The position numbers were made by a program, and so were the translations under genes. A stretch of 12,771 bases of DNA from Anaerolineae bacterium (GTDB lineage Bacteria > Chloroflexota > Anaerolineae > JAADDB01), in assembly GCA_015486895.1 (NCBI GenBank), contig WFQT01000219.1, forward strand, positions 1-12,771, written 5' to 3'. This document shows positions 1 to 7,629 of this stretch, one piece after another (within the stretch, counting starts at the first letter, position 1; the number at the start of each line of letters is the position of its first letter). Below the pieces are notes generated by a model. It did not search any database and was not told where the DNA came from. It worked only from the letters and a program-made list of their open reading frames with translations.

Positions 1-240
1 CTATGGATGATCTAAATTAAAACCACCTCTCCTGGGCCAACCTTGTCCCTCCCAATTCAGGCGAGATATTTTTCGTTTGCTAGTAACTACTAAGGTCACC
101 CTATTTTTAACCACTGATTTCACAGATTGAAGACAATAAAATCAGTGTAATCTGTGGAATCTGTGGATGATTTTGGCATTGACAAGCTGCTTTCGAGCAG
201 TACCTTGGTAGTTACGTTTGCTATTTGGGTTGATGCCATG
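1..240. other. Intergenic segment, no gene seen
   Basis: This stretch downstream of the minus-strand binding-protein gene holds one dispersed 9-bp-unit palindrome (111-166) and otherwise nothing I can assign. The plus-strand reading frame that opens at 154 starts inside the repeat and then runs antisense into the neighbouring gene, so I do not treat it as coding. Confidence 0.5.
111..166. repeat. Dispersed palindromic repeat, copy A
   Basis: The left arm is two 9-bp units, CCACTGATT and TCACAGATT (111-128). The right arm is three 9-bp units in exact register: AATCAGTGT, AATCTGTGG and AATCTGTGG (140-166). The arms are near-complementary across an 11-nt centre (129-139), so the element can fold into a hairpin. 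It lies about 70 bp beyond the terminator of the binding-protein gene. It belongs to the same family as the copies near 1617, 1785, 2711, 8305 and 8565. Confidence 0.8.
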
Positions 241-274
241 AAGAAAGATGCGGCCTGTAATTACAGGCCGCATC
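241..274 (-). terminator. Rho-independent terminator of the binding-protein gene
   Basis: Positions 247-274 are a perfect 28-bp palindrome, each arm 14 bp (GATGCGGCCTGTAA and its complement). Read on the minus strand it is followed by TTTCTT (246-241) and starts 14 nt past the TAA stop at 289-291. Position and orientation fit termination of the binding-protein transcript. The plus strand has no T-run after the stem, so termination is probably one-way. Confidence 0.8.
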
Positions 275-288
275 CATTTACCAAAACT

Positions 289-1527
289 TTACCGCCGTTG
301 GTTCCACGGCTTGAAAGGATAGAGCGGGGCCTTGATAGCTACCTCCTCCGGCCAGACAGTGTACAACTTGCCGTCGGGGAAGTTCTGCATCACGGCCATG
401 GGCTTATAAACGTTCATGCCCTGCTTATCGAACTTCAGTTTACCGTAGAAGGAGTTATAGTCCAGCGAGGCTAAAGCGTCCCGAACTTTGCTCCTGTCCA
501 GTGAGCCAGCAGCCTCGATGGCCTTCTGATAAGCAATGAGCGCCGCAGCCGACTCGGCAGCCTGGTAAGGCGGAATCTCACCGTACTTCGCCTTGTATAT
601 CTCTGTGAACTTCTGTGGCGTACCAAAGACATCGTCCGCATTATACTTCATCTCCGGTGTCCACTGGGCAGCACCGAAGATATAATCAGCGTCCTTGCCC
701 AAAGTTTTGCGGAAATCAGGGGACGTGGGCCCAACGCTGAAGCCAAAGACCTTAGGAGACAAACCCAAGGCCTTAGACTCCTTCACCACTAACAGCGTGT
801 CTTGCAGATGGCCAGCACCAAGCATGATGTCGGGGTTTTTGCTCTCAATGGAGGCAATCATTGAAGAGATATCCTTAGCACCCTTAGGGTACTTATCAAA
901 GTAAACGACCTGTAAGCCTTTACTCTCAGCATAGTCCTTGGCGCCCCGAGCTGCTTCTAAGGAAAAGACAGCATCCTCGGCGATGATGGCCACCGTTTTC
1001 AATCTGGTTTCCTGTGCCAAGGCCAAATCAATGATCCCTCGCATGTAGTTAGGGGCCGGGGAAAGCACAGCGAAAGAATACTTGAAGCCGCGCTTAAAGA
1101 TCTCGGTCGCAGCACCATTCGCCTCTACCATGGGAACCTGGTACTTCTCAGCAATAGCGGTAGTTGCGTAAGTATTGCCAGAACCATAGGGCCCCAACAA
1201 GAACTGGACCTTATCTCCCGTGATCAGCTTCTCAACCAACAGAGCACTGCGATCAGCATTGCTCTCGTCGTTATACATCTTTAGTTTGACGATGCATTTC
1301 TTGCCATCAACGTTAATGCCACCTTGTTTGTTAATTTCTTCGGTGTACAGGTTATAGCCGTTCTTGACATACTTTCCTTCTTCGGCATACTTCCCGCTCA
1401 TGGAAACAGCCGCACCAAATAAAATGGAGCAAGCCTTTCCTCCCACCACACCGCTCTTATTACCGCAGGCAGGGAGAACGACGGCGATCAGAACGAGCAC
1501 TAACAACAAAACGATCAACTTCTTCAT
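289..1527 (-). CDS. ABC transporter substrate-binding lipoprotein, LivK-like (first copy)
   Basis: This is the extracytoplasmic receptor of a branched-chain or other amino acid/amide (HAAT, Peripla_BP_6 type) importer, 412 aa. The N-terminus is a lipoprotein signal: MKK, a hydrophobic stretch, then the lipobox LPAC with the lipidated Cys at residue 21. The mature protein has the family's two-lobe layout, including the GPYGSGNT segment and a TSPDF segment. I start at the ATG at 1527 because AAAGGA lies 7 nt upstream and the signal peptide begins there; the frame stays open to 1620 but that extension would bury the signal. It is last in the cluster, 433 bp after the CBS gene, and ends in a strong terminator. 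It is clearly homologous to, but divergent from, the binding protein at 6224-7531 and lacks that protein's linker. The ligand cannot be read from sequence; leucine-type amino acids, urea or short amides are all possible. Confidence 0.9.
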   Translation of the reverse strand: MKKLIVLLLVLVLIAVVLPACGNKSGVVGGKACSILFGAAVSMSGKYAEEGKYVKNGYNLYTEEINKQGGINVDGKKCIVKLKMYNDESNADRSALLVEKLITGDKVQFLLGPYGSGNTYATTAIAEKYQVPMVEANGAATEIFKRGFKYSFAVLSPAPNYMRGIIDLALAQETRLKTVAIIAEDAVFSLEAARGAKDYAESKGLQVVYFDKYPKGAKDISSMIASIESKNPDIMLGAGHLQDTLLVVKESKALGLSPKVFGFSVGPTSPDFRKTLGKDADYIFGAAQWTPEMKYNADDVFGTPQKFTEIYKAKYGEIPPYQAAESAAALIAYQKAIEAAGSLDRSKVRDALASLDYNSFYGKLKFDKQGMNVYKPMAVMQNFPDGKLYTVWPEEVAIKAPLYPFKPWNQRR

Positions 1528-1616
1528 GAGAAATTCCTTTCTACACAGTATCTCCCTAACCTGGTCGAGCCAGAACCAAAAAGCTCGTCGTGGACCTGTC
1601 GAGGTGAAGAAATGAT

Positions 1617-1683
1617 CCACAGATTACGCGGCTTAACACAGATTTTTAAATTCTTTAATCTGCATAATCTGTGAAATCTGTGG
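1617..1683. repeat. Dispersed palindromic repeat, copy B
   Basis: The left arm is CCACAGATT (1617-1625), a degenerate 10-bp unit, then ACACAGATT (1636-1644). The right arm is three consecutive 9-bp units: AATCTGCAT, AATCTGTGA and AATCTGTGG (1657-1683). A T-rich 12-nt centre separates the arms. The copy ends about 90 bp upstream of the binding-protein start codon, so if a promoter for that gene exists nearby, the repeat overlaps or abuts it. Confidence 0.8.
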
Positions 1684-1784
1684 CTAATTTTCTCCCTCTG
1701 CACCAAATCTTTGCCCAGTGTACAAGAATTCCATTGGTAAGGTACTAATGTAAAGCAAGCAGTCTATCCCAGATGGTAGAAATT

Positions 1785-1847
1785 GGACACAGGTTTTCAT
1801 AGATAAAAAACAACAAAACCAGGGTGTATCCGCGTTAATCTGTGTCC
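1785..1847. repeat. Dispersed palindromic repeat, copy C (degenerate)
   Basis: Outer arms GGACACAG (1785-1792) and CTGTGTCC (1840-1847) are perfect complements. The right side again shows 9-bp register, ATCCGCGTT followed by AATCTGTGT (1828-1845). The interior is decayed and A-rich. I place it in the same family on the shared unit and phase. Confidence 0.6.
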
Positions 1848-1960
1848 CATAACGTTCCAACAAAAGGTCTAACCAAGCAGCAAAATCTTCGCGGCCGACG
1901 TAGTTTTTGCTGAGTATTACTATAACTGTCGTGAAAAGGCTTTTATGCAACAAGAAGCTG

Positions 1961-2416
1961 TCACTGAGTAACAGTCCTATCCGGGACACACTCCTCTCTC
2001 ATCCAACAGATGAGCACTCGGAAAATATCCGATTCCGTGATGATCCCTTGAATAATCCCCTTTTCGTCCACGACGGGCAGAGCCCCAATCTTATTCTCGT
2101 AGAGAAGTCTCGCTGTTGTCATGAGAGTATCATCTGGGTGAATGGTAATGGGATTCTTTGTCATCACATCTTCAACTTGCAGTTTAGCAAGGAGGTAATT
2201 CAGCTCCCACACACTCAGTGTCGTTGCATCACTAGGGGAAGCCTCCCGCACATCACTCTGGGTAATGATACCAACTACTTTTCCCTTTTTATCTACGACG
2301 GGAAGACGGCGGATACTATTCAGGCGCATCAAATGACCAGCTTCGGGTACAGACGTGTGTGGCCCAACAGTAATGACTTTCTTTGACATCCAATCGCTAA
2401 CGAGAAAGTTCTTCAT
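1961..2416 (-). CDS. Stand-alone CBS-domain pair protein
   Basis: This is a 151-aa cytoplasmic protein made almost wholly of two CBS domains (a Bateman module), which typically bind adenosine nucleotides or sense ionic conditions and so regulate a partner. The first repeat covers about residues 6-60 (VSDWM, RRLPVVD, VVGIITQSDV). The second covers about 81-136 (VEDVM, GALPVVD, GIITESDIF). The ATG at 2416 has an excellent GGAGG 6 nt upstream. It sits between the transporter core (livF ends 409 bp upstream) and the second binding-protein gene. No enzymatic domain is attached. The setting suggests a regulatory input to the importer, comparable in idea to the CBS domains of OpuA-type importers, but that is inference. 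A broken relative lies at 7630-7758. Confidence 0.9.
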   Translation of the reverse strand: MKNFLVSDWMSKKVITVGPHTSVPEAGHLMRLNSIRRLPVVDKKGKVVGIITQSDVREASPSDATTLSVWELNYLLAKLQVEDVMTKNPITIHPDDTLMTTARLLYENKIGALPVVDEKGIIQGIITESDIFRVLICWMREECVPDRTVTQ

Positions 2417-2824
2417 ATTGATCCTCCTCTAGGAAAGTAAGGCATGGTTCGTTTCATTTTGTCCGTATCTCACGGCTAATAGAGATCTCGTATAGTACTT
2501 GCTTCTGACGCTGCTATCATACAACGGGATCAAAACGATCGCCATCATCTCCTGATGGTCTTTTAGGTTACCTATAGTAATTCTACCAAAAAGTCTGCAT
2601 TGATGCACAGATCACAGGTGCCACACAATCGCCCAAGCAGTCTCGGAAAAAACATTCTCACCATCTACGAGACCTAGTAGGGAAATCTACAACCGCCCGG
2701 CCAATTGCAACCGCGGATTATGTAGATCAGATAAAACAAAAATCCGTGGAAATCTGTGTAATCTGTGCAACCCGTGGTCAGCTATTTAATTCTGGCACTG
2801 CCAGGTTAGATAGTCTTACCAAGG
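2417..2824. other. Intergenic region between livF and the CBS gene
   Basis: This 408-bp spacer contains the CBS ribosome binding site and repeat copy D (2711-2777). A short inverted repeat CTGGC-ACT-GCCAG (2792-2804) just past livF has no T-run and is a weak terminator candidate at best. A small plus-strand hairpin, CCATCA/TGATGG followed by TCTTTT, lies near 2543-2563. I see no gene and no promoter I would defend. Confidence 0.45.
2711..2777. repeat. Dispersed palindromic repeat, copy D
   Basis: The left arm is CCGCGGATT and ATGTAGATC (2711-2728). The right arm has four 9-bp units: AATCCGTGG (2741-2749), one extra A, then AATCTGTGT, AATCTGTGC and AACCCGTGG (2751-2777). It lies 48 bp past the livF stop, where a hairpin could affect the 3' end of the transporter mRNA. 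Confidence 0.78.
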
Positions 2825-3538
2825 TCAAATTCCCAGGTAGGCTTTTTTAACCTTATCCATTTTCTGGACCTCGGCAGCAGGACCCTCGATCTCCATCCGG
2901 CCGCTTGTCAGCACATAAACGTAATCGCTAACCGTCAAGGCCAGGTGTACGTTCTGCTCCACCAGCAGCATGGTCAACTTCTGTTCTTTAAGCCGATCTA
3001 CAATACCAAAGAGCTCCTGCACCAAGATCGGAGCCAGACCCAGGGAAGGCTCGTCGAACATAAGCACGTCTGGCTCAGCCATCATTCCACGCCCGATGGC
3101 CAACATCTGCTGCTCACCACCGGAAAGGGTCCCTGCTTTCTGATTTCTCCTCTCCTTAAGCCTGGGGAAAAGCTCGAAGACTTTCTCTATGTTGCCTTCC
3201 ATCTTCTTGCGGGCTTTATCAGAGAAAGCACCCATTTCCAGGTTCTCCATAATTGACATATTGGTGAAAAGCTGCCGTCCCTCGGGCACCAAGACGAGTC
3301 CCAATGCAACCTTGAGATGGGCAGATTTGTTAGTGATGTCATGCCCTCTGAAGAGAATCTTACCACTCCAAGGATGTATCAGGTGCATAATGGTACGGAG
3401 TGTGGTAGTTTTGCCAGCACCATTGGATCCGATGAGAGTTGTGAGTTTCCCCTCTTCCATCTTCATGGAAATATCCCACAATACCTGAACCTCACCGTAT
3501 CCGGAAGAGACATTTTGAAGTTCCAGTATGGATCCCAT
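2825..3538 (-). CDS. LivF-type ABC transporter ATPase
   Basis: This is one of the two ATP-hydrolysing subunits of the importer, 237 aa, the usual LivF size. It has Walker A GSNGAGKT (37-44), a canonical signature LSGGEQQ (138-144), and Walker B ending in VLMFDEP (D162, E163). The switch region reads LLVEQNVH (191-198), where Gln takes the place of the usual His; this EQN form is normal for LivF proteins. The stop of livG and the ATG of livF share one base (TAATG), pointing to translational coupling. It is the last gene of the core block. Its intact signature contrasts with that of its partner LivG, so the two ATP sites of the heterodimer may be unequal. Confidence 0.95.
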   Translation of the reverse strand: MGSILELQNVSSGYGEVQVLWDISMKMEEGKLTTLIGSNGAGKTTTLRTIMHLIHPWSGKILFRGHDITNKSAHLKVALGLVLVPEGRQLFTNMSIMENLEMGAFSDKARKKMEGNIEKVFELFPRLKERRNQKAGTLSGGEQQMLAIGRGMMAEPDVLMFDEPSLGLAPILVQELFGIVDRLKEQKLTMLLVEQNVHLALTVSDYVYVLTSGRMEIEGPAAEVQKMDKVKKAYLGI

Positions 3539-4305
3539 TATCGCTCCCCCCTCTCTCTTACTAAAGCTTGTGCCAGCTTGGGGTCGCCGAGATATGCTTC
3601 AATCACCTTGGGATCATTCACTATTTCCTGTGGTGTGCCTTCGGCTATTTTCTGCCCATAGTCCAAGACTATAATCCGATCGGAAATCCTCATTATTGCG
3701 TGCATAAGGTGCTCGATTATCAAAATGGTGATCCCTCTCTCCCGAATCTCCTTGATTATATCCAGCACCACAGACACCTCGGTTGGATTCAACCCTGCAA
3801 GAACCTCGTCTAAGAGCAAGACATATGGCTTAGCTGCAAGGGCTCTTGCCAACTCCACACGCTTTTTCTGCGGCAGGTTCAACTTGCCGGCTAATGTATC
3901 TTTCTTCTCGGTTAAATTAACTGTCCCCAGGACTCCCACAGCCGTTTTCTCAGCTTCTCCCAGTGACTGATTCCCCCTACCAAAGCACGCACCGGCAGTC
4001 ACGTTTTCCAGCACCGTGAGCTCGCTTAGCGGCCGGACGACTTGGTGTGTCCTGGCAATACCTAACCTGGCTATCTTGTAAGCAGGCAGGCCCGTAATAT
4101 CCCTACCCATGAAGCGGTAATGCCCAGAGGTTGGAGGGAACACACCACTTATGACATTGAAAAGTGTAGTTTTCCCGGCTCCGTTAGGACCTATCAAACC
4201 GAGAATTTCTCCCTCGCGAAGCTGAAGGGAAACACGGTCGACTGCAGTAAGTCCTCCAAAGTTCTTGACAACGTTCTCAACTTCTAAAATCACCTGGGCA
4301 CTCAT
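3538..4305 (-). CDS. LivG-type ABC transporter ATPase with atypical signature motif
   Basis: This is the second ATPase of the importer, 255 aa. Walker A is GPNGAGKT (39-46), the Q-loop glutamine is in RTHQ (Q88), Walker B runs to VLLLDE (D166, E167), and the switch His is in IIEH (H199). The C-terminal tail with EAYLGD is typical of LivG. The ABC signature is unusual: LNLPQKKRVELARAL (142-156), where LSxGQ would be expected, and Walker B is followed by Val-Leu-Ala, not Pro-Ser/Ala. I recall a LivG subgroup with LSLPxRKR and DEVxAGL sequences, so this is probably a subfamily trait and not damage. Its start overlaps livM by 4 nt (ATGA). Confidence 0.93.
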   Translation of the reverse strand: MSAQVILEVENVVKNFGGLTAVDRVSLQLREGEILGLIGPNGAGKTTLFNVISGVFPPTSGHYRFMGRDITGLPAYKIARLGIARTHQVVRPLSELTVLENVTAGACFGRGNQSLGEAEKTAVGVLGTVNLTEKKDTLAGKLNLPQKKRVELARALAAKPYVLLLDEVLAGLNPTEVSVVLDIIKEIRERGITILIIEHLMHAIMRISDRIIVLDYGQKIAEGTPQEIVNDPKVIEAYLGDPKLAQALVRERGER

Positions 4306-5273
4306 TCCAAATACCTCCGGACCAACGGCAGACGTTGTCTAATCCACCCAACGACGCCAATGGGCACAAACAAAATGATCGCCAAGAGCAGAATCCCCGC
4401 TACAACCAGATGCATACTCTGGAGAAGCGGGTTGACAATCAGCCAACTACGGATTTCTTCGTATAGAGCAGCGCCAATGACAGGACCGCTCACTGTTCCA
4501 AATCCGCCGAGCATGATCATAACGAGTACCTCTATGGACATTTCCAAGTTGAATGCCTCTCCCGGCTCTATATTGCCATTCTTGAAAAAGTAAAGCACTC
4601 CGACCACACCAGGAAGGAACGCCGAGAGAGTATATGCCAGGTTCTTGAAAGTAGGAGTTGGTATGCCCATGACCATGGCAGCGTCCTCATCCTCTCGGAT
4701 GACCATAAGGCCAAGACCAAACTTGGACTTTTTCAGAACAAAGGTGATGATAAAAGCAAGTAAGGCTGCAATTGCCAGGAGGATGAAACTCAACCATAAG
4801 GCCTTGCCCGCTCCACCATACGCTTTGTACACTCCAAAATCCAAGGAAAGGCCAATGCCGCTGCCAAATGGCTTAAAATTAGACACAAACGCCAACATCA
4901 TTTCGTTGATGCCGATAGTAGCCAGAGCAAAATAAGCACCTCGCAAGCGTAGGATTATTGCCCCTAGGATGAACGCGAGCACGGAAGCACTTATGCCTCC
5001 AACTAACATGGCAGTGAAAAGTCCCCAATGTAGAATGCTCATCACGTAGATCCCCATATAACCGCCAAGCCCAAAGAAAACAATATGGCCGAAGTTGACA
5101 TAGCCTGTGAAGCCCAAGATAATGTTCAGGCTAAGCGCCATGGTAATGAACATGAGTATTAGGAAAAGATCCTCCCGCAGCGTAGGGTCGTTAGTTGCCA
5201 TAGGCCAGGCAGCCAACACCACAAAGAACGCCACGCCTAGCCACAGAAAGGGAGACGTAAAGACTCGTTTCAT
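4302..5273 (-). CDS. LivM-type ABC transporter permease
   Basis: This is one half of the membrane channel of the importer, 323 aa and strongly hydrophobic throughout. LivM hallmarks visible are GYVNFGH (57-63), LRLRGAYFALATI (108-120) and the ATPase-contacting loop GLMVIREDEDAAMVMGI (188-204). LGGFGTVSGPVIGA follows later. It starts 2 nt after the livH stop. Its ribosome binding site GAGGAG is formed by the last codons of livH, so translation is likely coupled. The basic C-terminus (RQRLPLVRRYLE) fits a cytoplasmic end. Confidence 0.94.
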   Translation of the reverse strand: MKRVFTSPFLWLGVAFFVVLAAWPMATNDPTLREDLFLILMFITMALSLNIILGFTGYVNFGHIVFFGLGGYMGIYVMSILHWGLFTAMLVGGISASVLAFILGAIILRLRGAYFALATIGINEMMLAFVSNFKPFGSGIGLSLDFGVYKAYGGAGKALWLSFILLAIAALLAFIITFVLKKSKFGLGLMVIREDEDAAMVMGIPTPTFKNLAYTLSAFLPGVVGVLYFFKNGNIEPGEAFNLEMSIEVLVMIMLGGFGTVSGPVIGAALYEEIRSWLIVNPLLQSMHLVVAGILLLAIILFVPIGVVGWIRQRLPLVRRYLE

Positions 5274-5275
5274 GA

Positions 5276-6139
5276 TTACTCCTCTGATCCAAAAAGTCCT
5301 TGTGGTTTCACCAGGAGAATGAGTACGAACAGGGCGAATTCAATTACAGGGGTCCAACTGGTGTCCATAAAGTTGGGAATGAGCCCCTCGATGAAACCAA
5401 GGATAAGTCCCCCGACCAGTGAACCTGCCGGATTGCCGAGGCCTCCCAGCACCCCTATAACGAAGCTCTTGAGTTCGTAGGTGGATCCGGAAAGGATGGT
5501 AAAGGGGAAAAGTGTGGCTATCAATGCTCCGCTCCCCATAGCCAGAAGTGTTCCTATGCCAAAGCTCAAGGCCAGTATCTTGGTGGAAGGTATACCCATG
5601 AGCTCCGCGGCTGCTCTATTGTTTGCAACAGCCCGGATGGATTTGCCAGTCCTCGTTCTGTACAAGAAGAGATACAACAAAACTGTTGTTATTATGGCAA
5701 TTATGGCCGCAACAACTTTCGTGCCCAAAATGATTGAACTTCCCACATTGACCGAGCCAAGACTAAACTCTATATTGCGAGGAGAAGTGGTAAAGGCAGC
5801 AGTGCCAGCCCCAATGATGATCATACTCACGGCAAAGGTAGAAAGCAACGTCGTCAGATCGGGAGCGTCCAAGATACGGTGGATTGCGATGCTATAAACA
5901 ATGATACCCAACACCAAGCCAAAAGCCGCCACCAGGATGAATGCCAAGTATGGATATAGCCCAAAGCTCTGGACGGCCAACAGTGCCCCGAACATCCCCA
6001 GAGCGATTAGCGCTCCATGGGAAAGGTTTATCACCTCCATAACACCCCAAATAAGGGTCAGTCCCATGGCTGCTATCCCGTAGACAAAGCCGATTAGCAG
6101 GCCATCAATGATGGACGCAGCTAATGTGTTTATTGACAT
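5276..6139 (-). CDS. LivH-type ABC transporter permease
   Basis: This is the other membrane half of the importer, 287 aa, and would pair with LivM. Family marks in order are INLSHGA (37-43), the cytoplasmic ATPase-contact loop IRAVANNRAAAELMGI (168-183), VLGGLGNPAGSLVGG (230-244) and the C-terminal KPQGLFG (278-284). The ATG at 6139 has GGGAGG 9 nt upstream. The gene begins 84 bp after the binding-protein stop, and that gap contains a 15-bp stem-loop that may set the ratio of binding protein to permease. Confidence 0.94.
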   Translation of the reverse strand: MSINTLAASIIDGLLIGFVYGIAAMGLTLIWGVMEVINLSHGALIALGMFGALLAVQSFGLYPYLAFILVAAFGLVLGIIVYSIAIHRILDAPDLTTLLSTFAVSMIIIGAGTAAFTTSPRNIEFSLGSVNVGSSIILGTKVVAAIIAIITTVLLYLFLYRTRTGKSIRAVANNRAAAELMGIPSTKILALSFGIGTLLAMGSGALIATLFPFTILSGSTYELKSFVIGVLGGLGNPAGSLVGGLILGFIEGLIPNFMDTSWTPVIEFALFVLILLVKPQGLFGSEE

Positions 6140-6161
6140 GGATCAAAACCTCCCTGTAAGG

Positions 6162-6195
6162 GTCCATGAGCCCTTCAAGTGAAGGGCTCATGGAC
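6162..6195 (-). promoter_or_regulatory. Intercistronic stem-loop between binding protein and livH
   Basis: GTCCATGAGCCCTTC (6162-6176) and its perfect complement (6181-6195) form a 15-bp stem with a 4-nt loop. It begins 28 nt after the binding-protein stop and ends 22 nt before the livH start. On the minus strand it is followed by CTTACAGG, with no T-run, so it is not a standard terminator. By analogy with intercistronic hairpins in other importer operons, it may shield the upstream mRNA from 3' exonucleases or partly attenuate transcription, giving more binding protein than permease. Confidence 0.65.
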
Positions 6196-6223
6196 ATTTT
6201 AAACAAACGAACCGATGTTGACC

Positions 6224-7531
6224 TTAGCGCAGTGGGTAAATTGCACTATGAGTCTTAGCTGCTTCAGGCCAAACGATAACTTTCTGTAACTTGCCGCTAA
6301 CTTTTTGCCATTGGATAACCACCATGTCGTGTGCAATCTGAAGGCCATGAGCTCCAGCAGAGGTATCGACGTTGTAAGAGCCGTAGAAGATCATGATTTT
6401 CATGTCTTCAAGAGCTTTCTTGACCTTCGCTACCTCAGGAGACCCAGCAGTCAGCAACGCTTTCTCCAGGATCAAGCCTGCAGCATAGCCACCAACAGCC
6501 TGGTAGCTTGGCTCTTTGACACCAGCTCCGGCGAAGGCTTTTATAATTTCTCCACTGGAGGGGCCAAACCATTCGAATCCGGCTGCTTTGGCGGTTTCTG
6601 GGGAATAATTGGCTCCTGCTGCCCACTGAGCCGGAGCGGTGATTCCTACAGCAGCATCACCTAACTCGGCAAACTTCGGGCTAGAAGGAGCAACAAGGAT
6701 GCCAACCAGTTTCACAGGTACCTTCTTCTCGTAAAGCTGCTTGGAGAATGTAGACCCATCCTGGTAGTGGCCGCCGCCAATGATAGCATCCGGCTTATTG
6801 GCTGCGATCTTATTGATGAACGGACCGAAGTCGCTGGTACCCGAATCGTATCCCTCATACATGACTACGTTGAAGCCATTTTTCTCGGCATAGGCCTTGG
6901 CGCCTACTGCCACCGCCGTGGCGAATTTACTCTTTTCGTAAACGATGGCAACTTTCTTGGCACTGGGATCCTTAGCCTTCAGCAGGTCCAGGACGCTGGT
7001 CAGGTAGCGGCTGGCAGGAGTGTACAGTTGGAAGACATGGGCATAGCCCTTCTTGTAGGTAGCATCGCTTGCTGCGCCAGTGGTTACCATGATCTTCTTG
7101 TACTGCTCAGCGATCACCGCCGCAGCGTCAGTTAGCCCACTGGAGTAAGGGCTAACGAGCAGATCTACTTTGTCATCGTTAATCAAACGAGTATAAAGCT
7201 GCTGTACACGCTCTTTCTTGCTCTCGTCGTCGTAGGACTTGAGGGCAATTTTGTAGGTGTTCCCATCATTCAACTTCAAGCCGCCGGCACCGTTGACACG
7301 CTTAGCCCAAAGCTTCAGCCCTAATTCCTGACCAGTAGACTCAACATTGTACTTGCCTGTCTCGGAAGCGGTGAAGCCGATAGTCAGAGTCTTTACCGCA
7401 GGGGCAGGAGCCTTCGTGGCTACAGGTGCCTTCGTAGCTACGGGTGCTTTTGTAGGCGTAGCCTTGCCGCCACAGGCAGCCAAAGGAACCACCATAACAA
7501 CAACCAATAGGACAAACAATAACTTACGCAT
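6224..7531 (-). CDS. ABC transporter substrate-binding lipoprotein with repetitive linker, LivK-like (second copy)
   Basis: This is the receptor directly upstream of the permease and ATPase genes, 435 aa. Residues 1-20 form a lipoprotein signal with lipobox LAAC (Cys20). Residues 24-46 are a flexible linker with repeated TKAPVA units. The Peripla_BP_6-type two-lobe domain then runs from about residue 48 to the end. Recognisable family segments include GLKLWAKRVN, SPYSSGLT, TGAASDATYKKG and the SSPKF segment. The ATG at 7531 is preceded 9 nt upstream by GGAG and begins the signal peptide; the frame stays open to 7648, but that extension would hide it. It is homologous to the product of 289-1527 but differs widely along its length, so the two receptors probably feed the same LivHMGF core with different ligands. 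Ligand identity is not visible. Confidence 0.92.
   Translation of the reverse strand: MRKLLFVLLVVVMVVPLAACGGKATPTKAPVATKAPVATKAPAPAVKTLTIGFTASETGKYNVESTGQELGLKLWAKRVNGAGGLKLNDGNTYKIALKSYDDESKKERVQQLYTRLINDDKVDLLVSPYSSGLTDAAAVIAEQYKKIMVTTGAASDATYKKGYAHVFQLYTPASRYLTSVLDLLKAKDPSAKKVAIVYEKSKFATAVAVGAKAYAEKNGFNVVMYEGYDSGTSDFGPFINKIAANKPDAIIGGGHYQDGSTFSKQLYEKKVPVKLVGILVAPSSPKFAELGDAAVGITAPAQWAAGANYSPETAKAAGFEWFGPSSGEIIKAFAGAGVKEPSYQAVGGYAAGLILEKALLTAGSPEVAKVKKALEDMKIMIFYGSYNVDTSAGAHGLQIAHDMVVIQWQKVSGKLQKVIVWPEAAKTHSAIYPLR
7407..7460 (-). repeat. 18-bp tandem repeat encoding the linker
   Basis: Three adjacent 18-bp units (7407-7424, 7425-7442, 7443-7460) encode the Thr-Lys-Ala-Pro-Val-Ala-type linker behind the lipidated cysteine of the binding protein. 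The first two units differ at few positions and the third is more diverged, which suggests expansion by slippage. Copy number may vary between strains. Confidence 0.75.
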
Positions 7532-7601
7532 AGCTCTTTTCTCCTTTCCCGAACTGAAAGTTTTTCCCCTTACCGCAAATTCACTGCACGGCAAGGACCC
7601 T

Positions 7602-7621
7602 AAAAGGCTCGATTGCCTTTT
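7602..7621. other. Small stem-loop in the binding-protein leader
   Basis: AAAAGGC (7602-7608) and GCCTTTT (7615-7621) form a perfect 7-bp stem around a 6-nt loop, between the CBS remnant stop and the binding-protein start. On the minus strand the 3' arm ends in TTTT. It is weakly terminator-like, but it has only three G-C pairs. Confidence 0.35.
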
Positions 7622-7629
7622 CTTCACCT

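Larger units (their letters stand above)
1528..1960. other. Intergenic leader between CBS gene and binding-protein gene
   Basis: This 433-bp spacer holds two copies of the dispersed palindrome (1617-1683 and 1785-1847). The ribosome binding site AAAGGA for the downstream gene lies just above its start. A small inverted repeat CTGG/CCAG sits near 1561-1573. I could not identify a convincing promoter. A minus-strand frame at 1684-1989 overlaps the CBS gene end and is made partly of repeat sequence, so I do not call it a gene. Confidence 0.5.

Noticed and set aside
1528..1620. 31-residue N-terminal extension of the first receptor
   Set aside because: It would place a non-signal stretch before a perfect lipoprotein signal; the ribosome site AAAGGA supports the start at 1527.
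1684..1989. Minus-strand frame of 101 residues between the CBS gene and the receptor gene
   Set aside because: It overlaps the end of the CBS gene, runs through repeat copy C and is explained by that repeat; no domain is recognisable.
2543..2563. Plus-strand hairpin CCATCA/TGATGG followed by TCTTTT as a terminator
   Set aside because: There is no plus-strand gene upstream to terminate and the stem is only 6 bp.
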